Source of the DNA: Saururus chinensis
Taxonomy: Eukaryota; Streptophyta; Magnoliopsida; Piperales; Saururaceae
Reading direction: 5' to 3'
Assembly (NCBI GenBank): GCA_035235625.1
Contig: CP141149.1
Span: 1,521,001 to 1,585,000 of the forward strand
Length of the DNA stretch: 64,000 nucleotides
Part shown: positions 46,072-57,212 of the stretch, piece by piece
How positions within the stretch are numbered: position 1 is the first letter of the stretch
Layout: each line of letters begins with the position of its first letter
The notes under the pieces: model-generated
What the model saw: the letters and a program-made list of their open reading frames with translations, nothing else
The model's database searches: none
Told to the model about the DNA's origin: nothing
Program-made: the position numbers and the translations under genes

Positions 46072-46491
46072 TGTAAGGACTCTCATTTTTTAACCGTTTT
46101 ATTTTAATGTTATTTATCGGTTATTGTGTGGTTTAAGCATTTTCTGATCAAATTCGGTGGTTTTTAAAAATAAATAGGGTCTAAAGGTTTTAAACAAAAC
46201 TAACTATACATTTATGAGTTTTAAGTAGTTTTTAGTCAATTCTGAATTTTTGGGTTTTTTCTGATTTTTCACTAATTTTTCTAAAAATTAGGGTTTGGCA
46301 GACCCCCTGTGGGCCCCACCGACGAAATTAAGTTTTTTAGACTAAAATTACCTAAACATTAATAGAAGACACTATAAAAAATTTTAGAATTTTTCTAGAC
46401 CTAATTTTGGGTTAAATTGCCAAATTTCCTAATTTTAGTTTAAAACTCTATTTCTACCCCACATTTCTATTAAGTATAGCCCAACCCTTCC

Positions 46492-46499
46492 TATAAAAG
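46492..46499 (+). promoter_or_regulatory. TATA box of the family R LTR (TATAAAAG)
   Basis: TATAAAAG about 420 bp into the LTR, with the same octamer and a similar offset as in the P family. Confidence 0.55.
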
Positions 46500-48499
46500 G
46501 AAAGGGTTGTGTCATTTCCTATTTGGGAATAGGCTTAGCTAGGAGATTTGGAGTTTATTCCCCAATTAGGCCCGGAAAGGAAACGATTAGAGGTGAGTTT
46601 AGCTTAATTTCTAGGTTTATCCTTAAACTCTTCTTAATCTTACCTTCCCCCATCATTTCAATCCGTTTTAAAAGCATAAAACTACTGTTTCACCTCTCTT
46701 CTCCAAGCCTTAATCTTCAAAATCTTATTTTTAAGTTTCAAAAGCCCTAGATCTTTCAAAGCTAAATCGAGATTAGTAATATATTAACTTAAAATTGTGT
46801 TTTTGGAAAGTGTTGGAGGAGATTGAAGGTTCATTCCAGCCCAAATCAACAAGAAAAGGTAATGGATTCTTCAATCTCAACTTTGGGTAGCAAAAATCTC
46901 GATTTTTATGATGTTATTTGAAGTGGGTTTTACTTGATTTAGGCTCTAATGGTGGGTTTAGTAAATGCTAATCTTTCATTTCGATTTCTTAGGGTTTTAT
47001 TTTAGAATGGTTTAGATTAGTGTTCTGGAAGGTTTAATGAGGTTTTGATAATGTTTGGTACCATGGATGAACATTTGAAGGTGTTTTCATGGTGTTTCGG
47101 TTTTGATTTTCGAAATCATGAAGAAGGTCAAAATTGTTGTGTTGGCAATTGAACAGCCTACCAGGGTGATCGATTGGCAACACTACAGTTTTGGAAAATT
47201 TCCAGTATAGCCGATCAAATGGCCTTGCAGGGCGATCGAACAACTACACGATAGTTTTTGCTATTTTTGAAACTTATGCTCATTTTTTAATGTTTTACTC
47301 AATTTGATTCTAATGGTTATGGGAGGTGTATTGTGATGAAATTAGGCTACTGGAGGTGTAGAATTGATGATGGAAGTGTATGAAATGTGTTCAAGTGTGG
47401 TTATGTGGTATTATATTATGTTGATAATTATGCAAGTTGATATTGAAGTACCTTAAATTTTTGAATGTTGGAATTCTTATGATTAGGATATGTTTTCAGC
47501 AAGGATAGTATGTGGAAAATGGTGAGATATGTTTCTCTTATAATGATGATGGTTTATGGGTAATGGATGTGATCATGTAGTGGATTAATGAATGAAAGAA
47601 TCATGTTTGTGGGAGTGAATGTTCGATTTCACATGAATGAATTGAAGCTTTATGGTGGATTTTGTTTTGATTTCAATTAGGAATCATTGTTTTGAATATG
47701 TTCAAGCATGTGTAAATTGTCTTATGAGTTTATGTCAGGCATTGGGCTTGTGCTTAGATATGCATGAATACACACACATATGGGGAATTTACCATGAAAT
47801 TGTAGTTAATTGTGCCTTGAGTATGATGCATGAGGGGACTGATTGAGAGTACATTCCATGTGTTGGAACCCACGTAGGACTTGCTCACGGATGTATCATG
47901 TTATCATGCATCATGGATCGGTATTCATGGACGAAGTTTTACCAATGTTTAACTGGAATTAATTGATTGTATGCAATGGTTGAGATTGCATGCCGGATTA
48001 ATCGCTCGGTGAATTAATCAAAACTTGGTTGGTCCGAAAGGACATGTTTTCAATTTTAGTTTCTGTGTGGAACATGTATACTCCCCAGGTTGACTCTAGT
48101 GAAATGGAATTATGTGGGGACGAGTTGTGTACTTGTCTTGCAGATTTGAGATTATTATGCGTGTCATTTGGACCCTGAGAATCCAGAGTGGTATGTCATG
48201 TGTACCCGTTACCACTTGTTCTAGTCCTTGTGTGGGAATTTGGGCTCTCCCCTCCGCAGGAGATGTCCCTGGGCGAACACCCCTACTCTAGATTCTTTAT
48301 GTGAAAATGGGACATCCTTGGCCAGGATCATCTAGGGCAAGCAGCTTTAGGGATTGACAACCCTGACCTTTTTTCATTTCCTGTGTGGAAATTTGACCAT
48401 GTCTTGCCTTCGTGGCCTTGACTGCTTCTTGCCTGTGTGACAACACTTGTGTTTACTCCTTGATGGAGGCATTCACCATTTGTATTGATGCATGTCTAT

Positions 48500-48930
48500 T
48501 ATGAATGCTATGCATGATTGTGTATCATGTGTTTGATATGTTTGTCGTGTAGGGTGAATGAATTTGATGTGATATGAATGCATGATCAGAGATTGTGTGT
48601 TTGAGACACTATCATGCAGGTTTATGTGATGTGAATGTATGATCAGAAAGTGTGTGATTGAGACACTATTATGCAGGTTTATGTGATATGAATGTATGAC
48701 CAGAAAGTGTGTGATTGAAATACTATCATGTAAGTTTATGTGATATGAATGCATGATTAGAAAGTGTGTGATTGAGACACTATTATGCAAGTTTATGGAA
48801 TGTGAATGCATTATCAGAAAATGGTGTGATTGAGACATTATTATGCAGGTTTATGTGATAAGAATGCATGATCAGAAATGGTGTGATTGAGACACTATTA
48901 TGCAGGTTTATGTAGTATAATGTTTGATTA
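48500..48930. repeat. ~59-bp tandem repeat, about seven copies, in family R copy 2
   Basis: The unit atgcaggtttatgtgatatg plus aatgcatgatcagaaagtgt plus gtgattgagacactatt is repeated about seven times. The 121-aa minus-strand frame over it is only a translation of the repeat (about 20-aa period, HINLHDSVSITHFLIMHS type). Confidence 0.9.
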
Positions 48931-49473
48931 GAAAGTGGTATAACATGTTAATCTTAGATCTGGATTGCTACATTGTTATGTCGTCATGTGTTTTCTGATT
49001 ATTATAGTTACATTCAAAACCATTATTGAGTTTTTATACTCACCCCACTTTTTTGTTTTATTTTGCAGCTACGTGGCGTGACACGCTGTAAGGTCCCTGA
49101 TTTTTCTACGATTTTCTGGGATTTTTCTGTCATTTTTCTGGTCATTTTCGGCAGGAAAATGTGACGTTTCAGCGTATGGGTATTTGTGTCTTTTCCCCGT
49201 ATTTATACCCGTAGAGTCGGGTGTGGGGCTTAGTCGCGGGCCACGGGCCTTGCTGCGCGCTTACGGCGCGAATTTTGGAGGTTCGACGCGTAACAAGTGG
49301 GTTAACGCGCGTTGGGGACGTAAGCGGGAAAAAAATAAAGGAGAACAGATAAAAGATCGGGCTCGGCCCGATCCGGATTTCGGATGTGAACAGTGGCCAC
49401 CCCCCCATTTCCGCCTCTTTACTGTGCCCGGCCGCCGCCGCCCGCCGGTGGGCCAGTGGACCGCCGCACCGGC

Positions 49474-50129
49474 TCCGCCCTGGCCGTGCGACGGCAGGGG
49501 AGCCGCCGTCCCGGCCCCACGGCCGCTCCGCGCCCTCTTTTCCGGTGAGCCCCCCTTTTCTGTGATTTGCGATTCCGCCGCCGCCGTGGGCCGGCGAGGG
49601 CCGGCCGGCCGCCCACGGCTCCGCCATGGGCCGGCGACGGCGGGAGGCCACTCCCCCCGGCCCCGGACGGCCCCAGCTCCGCCGTCCCGCTCCCTCTCTC
49701 TGCTGCCCTATTTTCCGCCCCCACTCTGGTTCGCGCCGTTCCGCCGCCGCCACGGACCGGCACGGCCCGACCGGCCGGCCACGGCTCCGCCCCGGGCCGG
49801 CGACGGTGAGGAGCCCCTCCTCCCGGCCCGGTGGGCCTCCGTTCCGCCGCCCGTCCTCATCCCCCTCTCTGCCCTGTTTTTCCGCCGGTGAACTGTTTGG
49901 GCGATTTGGGGCCGCCGCCGGCGAGTTGCGGCTGATCGGACCTCCGTCCGGCACCGCCTTGCTCCGGCGACGGTGAGGAGCCCCTCCTCCCGGCCCGGTG
50001 GGCCTCCGTTCCGCCGCCCCACCCTCTTTCCCCCTCTGTTCACTGTTCCGCCGACGGACTGTTTGGGTAAACAGTGGCCGCCGGCGGTGATCTGCGGCCG
50101 ATTCGGCCTTCCCCCAGTCCCGCCTTGCT
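49474..50129. repeat. GC-rich ~166-bp tandem repeat in Q unit A
   Basis: The block ccggcgacggtgaggagccc recurs at 49,631 (variant), 49,797 and 49,964, steps of 166-167 bp, with a decayed copy near 49,474 and the start of another at 50,130. A diverged pair with a step of about 168 bp is present at 55,434 and 55,602 in unit B, so the repeat is a family character. The region is strongly GC-rich (ccgccgccg), unlike its AT-rich surroundings. The overlapping open frames on both strands (up to 261 aa) are Pro/Arg/Gly-rich products of GC content. Confidence 0.8.
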
Positions 50130-51939
50130 CCGGCGAAGGCAATGGGCTACACCTCCGTGCCCGATTCAGCCGCCGCCCCCATGGCCGCTCCGCCCTTACG
50201 GGTTTTCTCCGGTCGTCCCCTATTTTGGCCTGCGTCCGTTTTGGACGTGGTGACTGACATTATCAGTCGGACGCCGGATTTGTTTTGGTGGACCTTAGTT
50301 CGGCTCCGCCCCAGCCCGGTGATGCCAATGGGCCACCCCTTTGGGTCTTGTTCAGCCTTGCGTCCCGTAGCCGCAGCTAGTCCACCTTACCGGCATGTGT
50401 GCCGTTGACCCTTCTTGCCCATTTTACGCCGTCGGTACCGGACGGCCTCGGGCAAGAATTTGTATGTCTTACCTTGACAGAAGGTGGACGAGTTCACCTG
50501 CTCAGGCCTTGGCCAGTGACGGCCTCATAGCCTTTGCTCGACCGTGAACCCTCCCCCCGCTCTCTGTCGTGCGAGATGCACAGCCGCCCGCACCATAGGT
50601 ATTGGTTGTGGGTGGCGATCGGCGATGTCGCCACTTAGATTGGCCACCGCTAGGGCCTTAGCCCGGTTGGCTTTTGTGGGCCATGAGTCGCCTCATTTCA
50701 GCCATTTCCCCCGCCCTTTGGGCCGCGTGCGCATGTGGCCACGCGTGTACTTCTGGGTTTAGGCGCTGCATTCGTGCCGCCTAACCATCGGTTGGCGTTG
50801 CCACCGAGTGGAGTTGACCACTAGAGCCGTCCTCCACCTCTTCTTTGATTCTCGAGCGTTGCCCCACGCTCTCCGCCCGTATGTGGGCCTTTGTTGACCG
50901 AAATTGTCGCCGTTGGGTGCTGTCCACGGCCGATTTCGATGTCTTGTGGCCGGCTGAGCATGTCTTAGCCACTGGCCGACCTTCAATGAGTACACCATCG
51001 ACCTATGGTCGCACTGCCACATATGTTGGCACAATATTTCTCCCGGCCGCCCTAGTGTGCTGCCGTGGATCGCGGGTTTTACCGCATTGATTTCTGACAC
51101 CCTGTTTGGCCGTGACTAGTTCCGGTGCATCCTAAAACCCTCAGGACAGCAGCTCTCTCAGCCAGGCAACGGTTTTGACCGCCAACTCCGCTGCCGACGC
51201 CGCCACCATCGTGTGCTTGCCATCAAACGTCATGATTATGAGGTAGGGGAGCTTTGAACTCATAAATTCATGAAGCATGCTTTGAATGAGTATGTAACGC
51301 CCGAGATTTTTCCCACATTTTCCTTAAAATTCACGGAAAATTTTTTCAATATAATGTCTGTAAATCGGAGGAAAAATGACGAAACCAAAACCTGATAAAA
51401 CAGTTTATAATTTAAAACATTAAACATCCACATACGGTCAATCATCGTACGACCAAAGCAAATATCATCAGGCGCTACTCGAAAACACACATACGAATAA
51501 ATTTGCTATGATAATAGACTTTTAAATACAAATCACTCTCCCAGGCATCCCTGAGTACAAGTCCCATAACAGTCCACTGACTGATCCAAATGAAAGTCCA
51601 GAATAAACATCTTATGTTCTCATCTCACCCAATACAGGAGATCGTGGCACAAATAAACTCGCAGAGAGTCAAGCAGATACCTGAGTCAACGGGAATCAAT
51701 CCACCGTTGAAACGAGCGTCCATCACCAGGAGCTCTCCGCACAACCTGCAAAACCTCCCGTACAACGGGGCTAAAAAATAGTAGGGTGAGTATTTTCATA
51801 CTCAGTAGGAAAATACCCAGTAGGGGAAATCCCAAACGGTGAACTCCATAAGTTCAAAAATGCATACATCATGCAACTCAAACATGAAGCAAAAGCATAT
51901 CATAATCATAAACATGCTCAAACGCATACGATCATACCA

Positions 51940-52076
51940 AAGGCACCATCGTGCCACAGACATACCAAATGCACCACCGTGCCAAAATCATATCAAGGCA
52001 TCATCGTGCCAGAATCATACCGAAGGCACCATCGTGCCAGAATCATACCAAAGGCACCATCGTGCCAAAATCATAC
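51940..52076. repeat. 28-bp tandem repeat in Q unit B
   Basis: ccagaatcataccaaaggc plus accatcgtg type unit, about five copies with variants. Confidence 0.82.
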
Positions 52077-52329
52077 AATCCAATCAACTTACACAAACAC
52101 CCTTATCTAGGGTCATACAACTTACTCGTACCACCGTACGCATACTCATACAATATACGCATACTTGTACGACCTTACTCGTACAATCGTATGCTCGCTC
52201 ATACAGCTTACTCATACATGTACGACCTTACTCGTACAATCAGACTCGTACGACCTTACTCGTACAGTCTGCACAAAATCATACTTACTGCCTTACTCAG
52301 AAACATATTCTCACAATCGTACTCATACT

Positions 52330-52490
52330 CTTACAGTCGTGCTCATACTCATACGCTTACAGTCTTACTCATACTCATACGCTTACAGTCTTACTCATAC
52401 TCATACGCTTACAGTCTTACTCATACTCATACACTTACAGTCCTGCTCATACTCATACACTTACAGTCCTGCTCATACACATACAGTCGT
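52330..52490. repeat. 26-bp tandem repeat in Q unit B
   Basis: The block cttacagtc recurs at 52,330, 52,356, 52,382, 52,408, 52,434 and 52,460, exactly 26 bp apart. The unit is cttacagtcttactcatac plus tcatacg. The Tyr/Ser/Thr-rich frames across it are repeat translations. Confidence 0.92.
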
Positions 52491-52759
52491 ACTCACACTC
52501 ATACAGTCGTACTCATAATCGTACACATATCAACGACCACTGAAGCTCATTACAACTAATAAGCTCCAGCGTCGAAATGGAAAAGAATGCCACTGGGGCA
52601 ACACCTTAACCTCCGGGGAGTGACTAGACGCCATGGACTTTTCCGAAGGTAAGGCACACCAATGCTCATGGGGCCTTGGATCAAACAGGTAAGAGTAGAT
52701 CCATGATACTACTTACCGTAGCGCGCAAACATAAACACCCACACATAAGGGGTCATACA

Positions 52760-52864
52760 ATTGCCCACCATAATGGGTCTTATAGTGCCATAGAATCGCC
52801 CACCATAATGGGTCTTATAGTGCCAGAGAATTGCCCACCATAATGGGTCTTATAGTGCCATTGC
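52760..52864. repeat. 35-bp tandem repeat, three copies, in Q unit B
   Basis: attgcccaccataatgggtc plus ttatagtgccagaga, starts at 52,760, 52,795 and 52,830. Confidence 0.92.
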
Positions 52865-52924
52865 CACTCTTGGGCAGAAAACATACAGTGCCACTTGGGC
52901 AGAAACGTCTGATGCCACTCTTGG

Positions 52925-53165
52925 GCGGAAACATACAACGCTCTCAACAGAGCATCAAACGTCTGGGCTTACACAGCACACAGACCAAATCAGAAACATA
53001 CGTCGCTCTCAGCAGAGCATCAGACGTCTGGGCTTCATACAGCACGCAGACAAACTCAGAAACGTACATCGCTCTCAACAGAGCATCAAACGTCTGGGCT
53101 TACACAGCACACAGACCAAAACAGAAGCGTCGCTCTCAGCAGAGCATCAGACGTCCGGTGCTCTA
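52925..53165. repeat. ~60-bp tandem repeat, four copies, in Q unit B
   Basis: The unit cgctctcaacagagcatcaa plus acgtctgggcttacacagca plus cacagacc recurs four times with small length changes. One degenerate copy is present in the Q LTR at 37,416-37,465. Confidence 0.85.
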
Positions 53166-53924
53166 CATAGCACACAGACAACATCCCGCAGGATAAACAC
53201 CATGGCAAGACATGATAAATGCTCGGCCAACTCATCAGCGGCCAGCTCAAACACTGAACTTAATCCGTCGAACCCTCAGGTCTCAAACTCACAACGCTAT
53301 CATTAGCTGTGCTTATAATTCAAGTTTGAATTAAATATATTATGCGGTATAATTATGCCACACAAACTCACAGTCCTCGACTGGTCAAACTGAAGCTGAG
53401 CCCGATCCGAAACCCAAGTTCGTCAGGGCAGCAGACTTCACTTACCCGTCCACATCATGGACAAAACTCATCGTACACCATACCCTTACAGTCTTACACT
53501 TTGCCATCCATCTTATGGCCAAAACCTCTTACACTGACATCTCAAATATCGCTCCTCAGAGCCAACCCAGTTGTCGCCCTCTTACTTATATCTCACTTAT
53601 TATACTTATTTTTCACTTCATAATCTGTACGTTATGCTTGTACAATTATGAACACTCTTACTGTCTGACAAATGCCCAACACACAATCCACCCCAAACTG
53701 ATCCATTCTAATCCTTGCCCGTCATACTCATATCCTCTGTCATACGCTTACACAACTGCATCCAAATTCAGACAGAGCTTCTGTCACCTCTTACTGTCCA
53801 TCGCCCATACATCTGCCCACATACTCTTACACACATCCAAAGCATAGGCAAAATGCCATCATACATACGTATGTCTCACACATACGTACAACATATACAT
53901 ACGGTCATACATACATAACTTACA

Positions 53925-54250
53925 AATATGCACGCTAGCCATCACTAGCACATGCATCCACACGTCAAACATGCACGCTAGCCATCACTAGCACATGCAT
54001 ACATTCACACATACATCAAACATGCACGCTAGCCATCACTAGCACATGCATACATCAAACGTACACGCTAGTCATCTCTAGCACGTGCACACACACATTC
54101 ATACATACTTCAAACATGCACACTAGCCATCACTAGCACGTGCACACACACATTCATACATACTTCAAACATGCACGCTAGCCATCACTAGCACGTGCAT
54201 AACCCATACATAGCATACTGACATATTTGCTAGCCATCGCCAGCGCATAC
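53925..54250. repeat. Variable tandem repeat (catgcacgctagccatcact) in Q unit B
   Basis: Six or more copies of catgcacgctagccatcact plus agcacatgcat, separated by 10-30 bp of cata-rich spacer. The reverse complement of the same array is in unit A at 56,260-56,480. Confidence 0.85.
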
Positions 54251-56259
54251 ATAATCCACATCCGTAAAACATGCATACATCTCATGCATATCAATCATAC
54301 CATACAATCATGCTTACACGCACATCATGCAATCGGATCGTTACTTAACATCCAAGCATGGAATCATACAATCCTAGCATGCTGCTACTCATTCAAAGCA
54401 TGCTTCATGAATTTACGAGTTCAAAGCTCCCCTACCTCGTAATCATGACGTTCGATGGCGAGCACACGACGGTGGCAGCGGCGGCGGCAGAGTTGGCGGT
54501 CAAACCGTTGCCTAGCTGAGAGAGCTGCTGTCCCGAGGATTTTAGGATGCGCCGGAACTATCACGGCCAAACAGAGTGTCAGAACTCAAAGCGGTAAAAC
54601 CCGCGATCCACGGCGGCACACTAGGGCGGCCGGGAGAAAAGTCATGCCAACATATGTGGCGGTGCGACCCGAAGTCGATGGTGTACACTGAAGATCGGCC
54701 GGTGGCTAAAACGTGCTCAGCCGGCCACAAAGACGTCGAAATCGGCCGTGGACAGCACCCAACGGCGACGATTTCGGTCAACAAAGGCCCACATAAGGGC
54801 GGAGAGCGTGGGGCAACGCTCGAGAACCAAAGGAAAGGTGGAGGACAGCTCTAGTGGTCAACTCCACTCGGTGGCAAAGCCAACCGATGGTTAGGCGGCA
54901 CGAATGCGGCGCCTAAACCCAGAAGTACACGCGTGGCTACATGCGCACGCGGCCCAAAGGAGCGGGGGAGAGGGCTGAAAAGGGGGCGACCCAAGGCCCA
55001 CAAAAGCCAACAGGGCTAAGGCCCTTAGCTGTGGCCAATCAAAGCGGCGACATCGCCGATCGCCACCCACAACCAATACCCATGGTGCGGGCGGCTATGC
55101 ATCTCGCACGGTATAAGGCCATGACAAGCGGCCCATTCCGGGCGGAGTATATAATCGGGCCAAGTGGGGCTGACCCTCACTGTCGCCGAGCCGGGGCAGA
55201 GCCCATAATGGCCAAATAGCATACGGCTCGCCGATGACCACGGCCCAAGACGCACCCAAAGCATCTAATTGGGCGGAGCATGGCAATAGGGGCGAGGCGG
55301 GGTCGGAAACGGCAACCCCCTACCGACACTGGGTCGAGGTAGGCTGGACAGAGTCCATCCGATGGCCGGACGACGACCAGAAACACACCGGCGTCCAAAA
55401 CATCCCACGGACAGTGAGATGTGAATAGTAACAAAAACCCGACCAAAAGATCGGTAGTTCACCACGGAGCGAAGAAAGCATGGCGGTGGCTCCAGCCAGT
55501 GTCTATGGGTTCCTAGCGGCCAACTAAACATAAGTCTAGTTGAGAGCGGCCGCAAACGATGTCAAAATCGTACACCCATAGTGCAAAAACGGGATTGAAG
55601 GAGAGAAAAACCCGAAAAAAGGTTCGGTACCTCGTGGAGGAGCGAAGAGGCCGTGGCGGCGGTCATGGCCGGTACCTACGGACTCGTGGCGGTGAGGCAA
55701 AGAGGATCCTGACAGGAATCAACGGAATCCGACGACGGAGGAGGGAGAACGGAGCGACCGGATATGCCCTCGGGTTTTCTCAAAAAACTCACTGGACGTC
55801 AAAAAAATTTCTGGAAGTCGGTTCTGTGAAAACCGACGGGGAGGAAGATATGTATAGTTAAACTTTTTAATTTTTACATCTACGTCCCCAATGCGCGTTA
55901 ACTCACTAGTTACGCGCCGAACCTCCAAAATTCGCGCCGTAAGCGCGCAGCGAGGCCCGTGGCCTGCGACTAAGCCCCACACCCGACTCTATGGGTATAA
56001 ATACGGGGAAAAGACACAAATACCCCTACGCTGAAACGTCACATTTTCCAGCCAAAAATGACCAGAAAAATGGCAGAAAAATCCCAAAAAATCGTAAAAA
56101 AATCAGGGACCTTACAGAGTAGCAGCATGCTAGGATTGTATGATTCCATGCTTGGATGTTAAGTGACGATCCGATTGCATGATGTGCGTGTAAGCATGAT
56201 TGTATGGTATGATTGATATGCATGAGATGTATGCACGTTTTATGGATGTGGATTATGTA

Positions 56260-56480
56260 TGCGCTAGCGATGGCTAGCAAATATGTCAGTATGCTACGTA
56301 TGTGTTATGCATGTGCTAGTGATGGCTAGCGTGCATGTTTGGAGTATGTATGTATGCATGTGCTAGTGATGGCTAGCGTGCATGTTTGATGTATGTATGC
56401 ATGTGCTAGTGATGGCTAGCGTGCATGCTTGAAGTATGTATGAATTATGCCTGTGCTAGTGATGGCTAGCGTGCATGTTT
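56260..56480. repeat. Variable tandem repeat (agtgatggctagcgtgcatg) in Q unit A
   Basis: Five copies of tgtgctagtgatggctagcg plus tgcatg with variable spacers, in inverted orientation to 53,925-54,250, as expected for opposite Q units. Confidence 0.85.
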
Positions 56481-57212
56481 GTAAGTTACGTATGTATGAC
56501 CGTATGTGTATGTTATACGTATGTGTGAGACATACGTATGTATGATGACTATTGCTTATGATATGGTTACATGTAAGTGTATGTGGGCAGAGGTGTGGGC
56601 GATGGATAGTAAGAGATGATAGAGGCTTGGTCTGGTTTTGGATACGGTTGTGTAAGCGTATGACAGAGGATAAGAGTATGACGGGCAAGGATTAGAATGG
56701 ATCGGTTTGGGTTGGATTGTATGTTGGGCGTTTGTCAGACAGTAAGAGTGTTCATAATTGTACAAGCATAACGTACAGATTATGAAGTGAAAAGTGAGTA
56801 AAATAATAAGTGAGATATAAGTAAGAGGGCGACAACTGGGTTGGCTCTGAGGAGCGTTATTTGAGGATGTCAGTGTAAGAGGATTTGGCCATAAGATGGA
56901 TGGCGAAGTATGTAAGACTGTAAGAGTTTGTTGTACGGTGAGTTTTGTCCATGATGCGGACGGGTAAGTGAAGTCTGCTGCCCTGACGAACTAGGGTTTC
57001 GATCGGGCTCAGCTTCAGTTTGACCAGTTGAGGACTGTGAGTTTGTATGGCATAATTGTACCACATAATATACTTAATTCAAACTTGAATTATAAGCACA
57101 ACTAATGATAGCGTTATGAGTTTGAGACCTGAGTGTTCGACAGATTAAGTTCTGTGTTTGAGCTGGCCGCTAATGAGTCGGCCGAGCATTTATCATGTCT
57201 TGCCATGGTGTT

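Larger units (their letters stand above)
46072..49086 (+). mobile_element. Family R long LTR, copy 2, cut by a Q insertion
   Basis: Start TGTAAGGACTCTCATTTTTTA; the sequence continues to ...gcagctacgtggcgtgacacgc, where a Q-family LTR begins. From about 46,760 it matches 26,055-28,290 in order. The block gaccctgagaatccag to ccctgggcgaacacccct (48,168-48,288) is nearly identical to 27,499-27,617. A U3-type TATA box lies at 46,492. The remainder beyond 49,086 is not found, because the right side of the Q insertion is itself rearranged. No pol is present. Confidence 0.76.
51293..56116 (-). mobile_element. Family Q unit B, solo LTR, 4,824 bp, inserted in unit A
   Basis: Minus-strand start TGTAAGGTCCCTGATTTTTT (at 56,116) and end ...ctcgggcgttaca (at 51,293). 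A perfect 5-bp duplication gagta lies at 51,288-51,292 and 56,117-56,121. Unit A reads continuously across the site. Unit B is the same family as A in the opposite orientation, so the locus holds long inverted repeats (for example 51,230-51,292 against 54,395-54,460, and 56,130-57,205 against 53,210-54,390). No internal primer site, polypurine tract or pol. Its interior is largely made of short tandem arrays. Confidence 0.9.
49087..57212 (+). mobile_element. Family Q unit A, plus orientation, interrupted and 3'-truncated
   Basis: Starts TGTAAGGTCCCTGATTTTTC at 49,087 inside the R LTR. It runs to 51,292, is interrupted by unit B, and resumes at 56,117 (after the gagta duplication) with gcagcatgctaggattgtatg, which reads through exactly as in unit B. 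It ends at 57,212, where homology jumps to another Q copy in the opposite orientation, so the last ~1.5 kb of the LTR is missing. Net length about 3.3 kb. Confidence 0.82.

Noticed and set aside
48473..48838. 121-aa repetitive ORF that looks like a tandem-repeat protein
   Set aside because: It is the minus-strand translation of a 59-bp tandem array in an LTR. The unit is not a multiple of three and the frame survives only through indels.
48500..48930. Direct repeats considered as a possible CRISPR-like array
   Set aside because: Units are contiguous without unique spacers and lie in a plant LTR; they are ordinary tandem repeats. The same holds for the arrays at 3,587 and 52,330.
49169..50142. 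Overlapping 261-, 235-, 144- and 116-aa frames in GC-rich sequence
   Set aside because: Open on both strands because stop codons are rare at high GC. The peptides are Pro/Arg/Gly-rich and follow the 166-bp tandem repeat of the Q LTR.
51839..52559. 234- and 202-aa Tyr/Ser/Thr/His-rich frames
   Set aside because: Translations of the 26- and 28-bp arrays of the Q LTR, open in all three frames.
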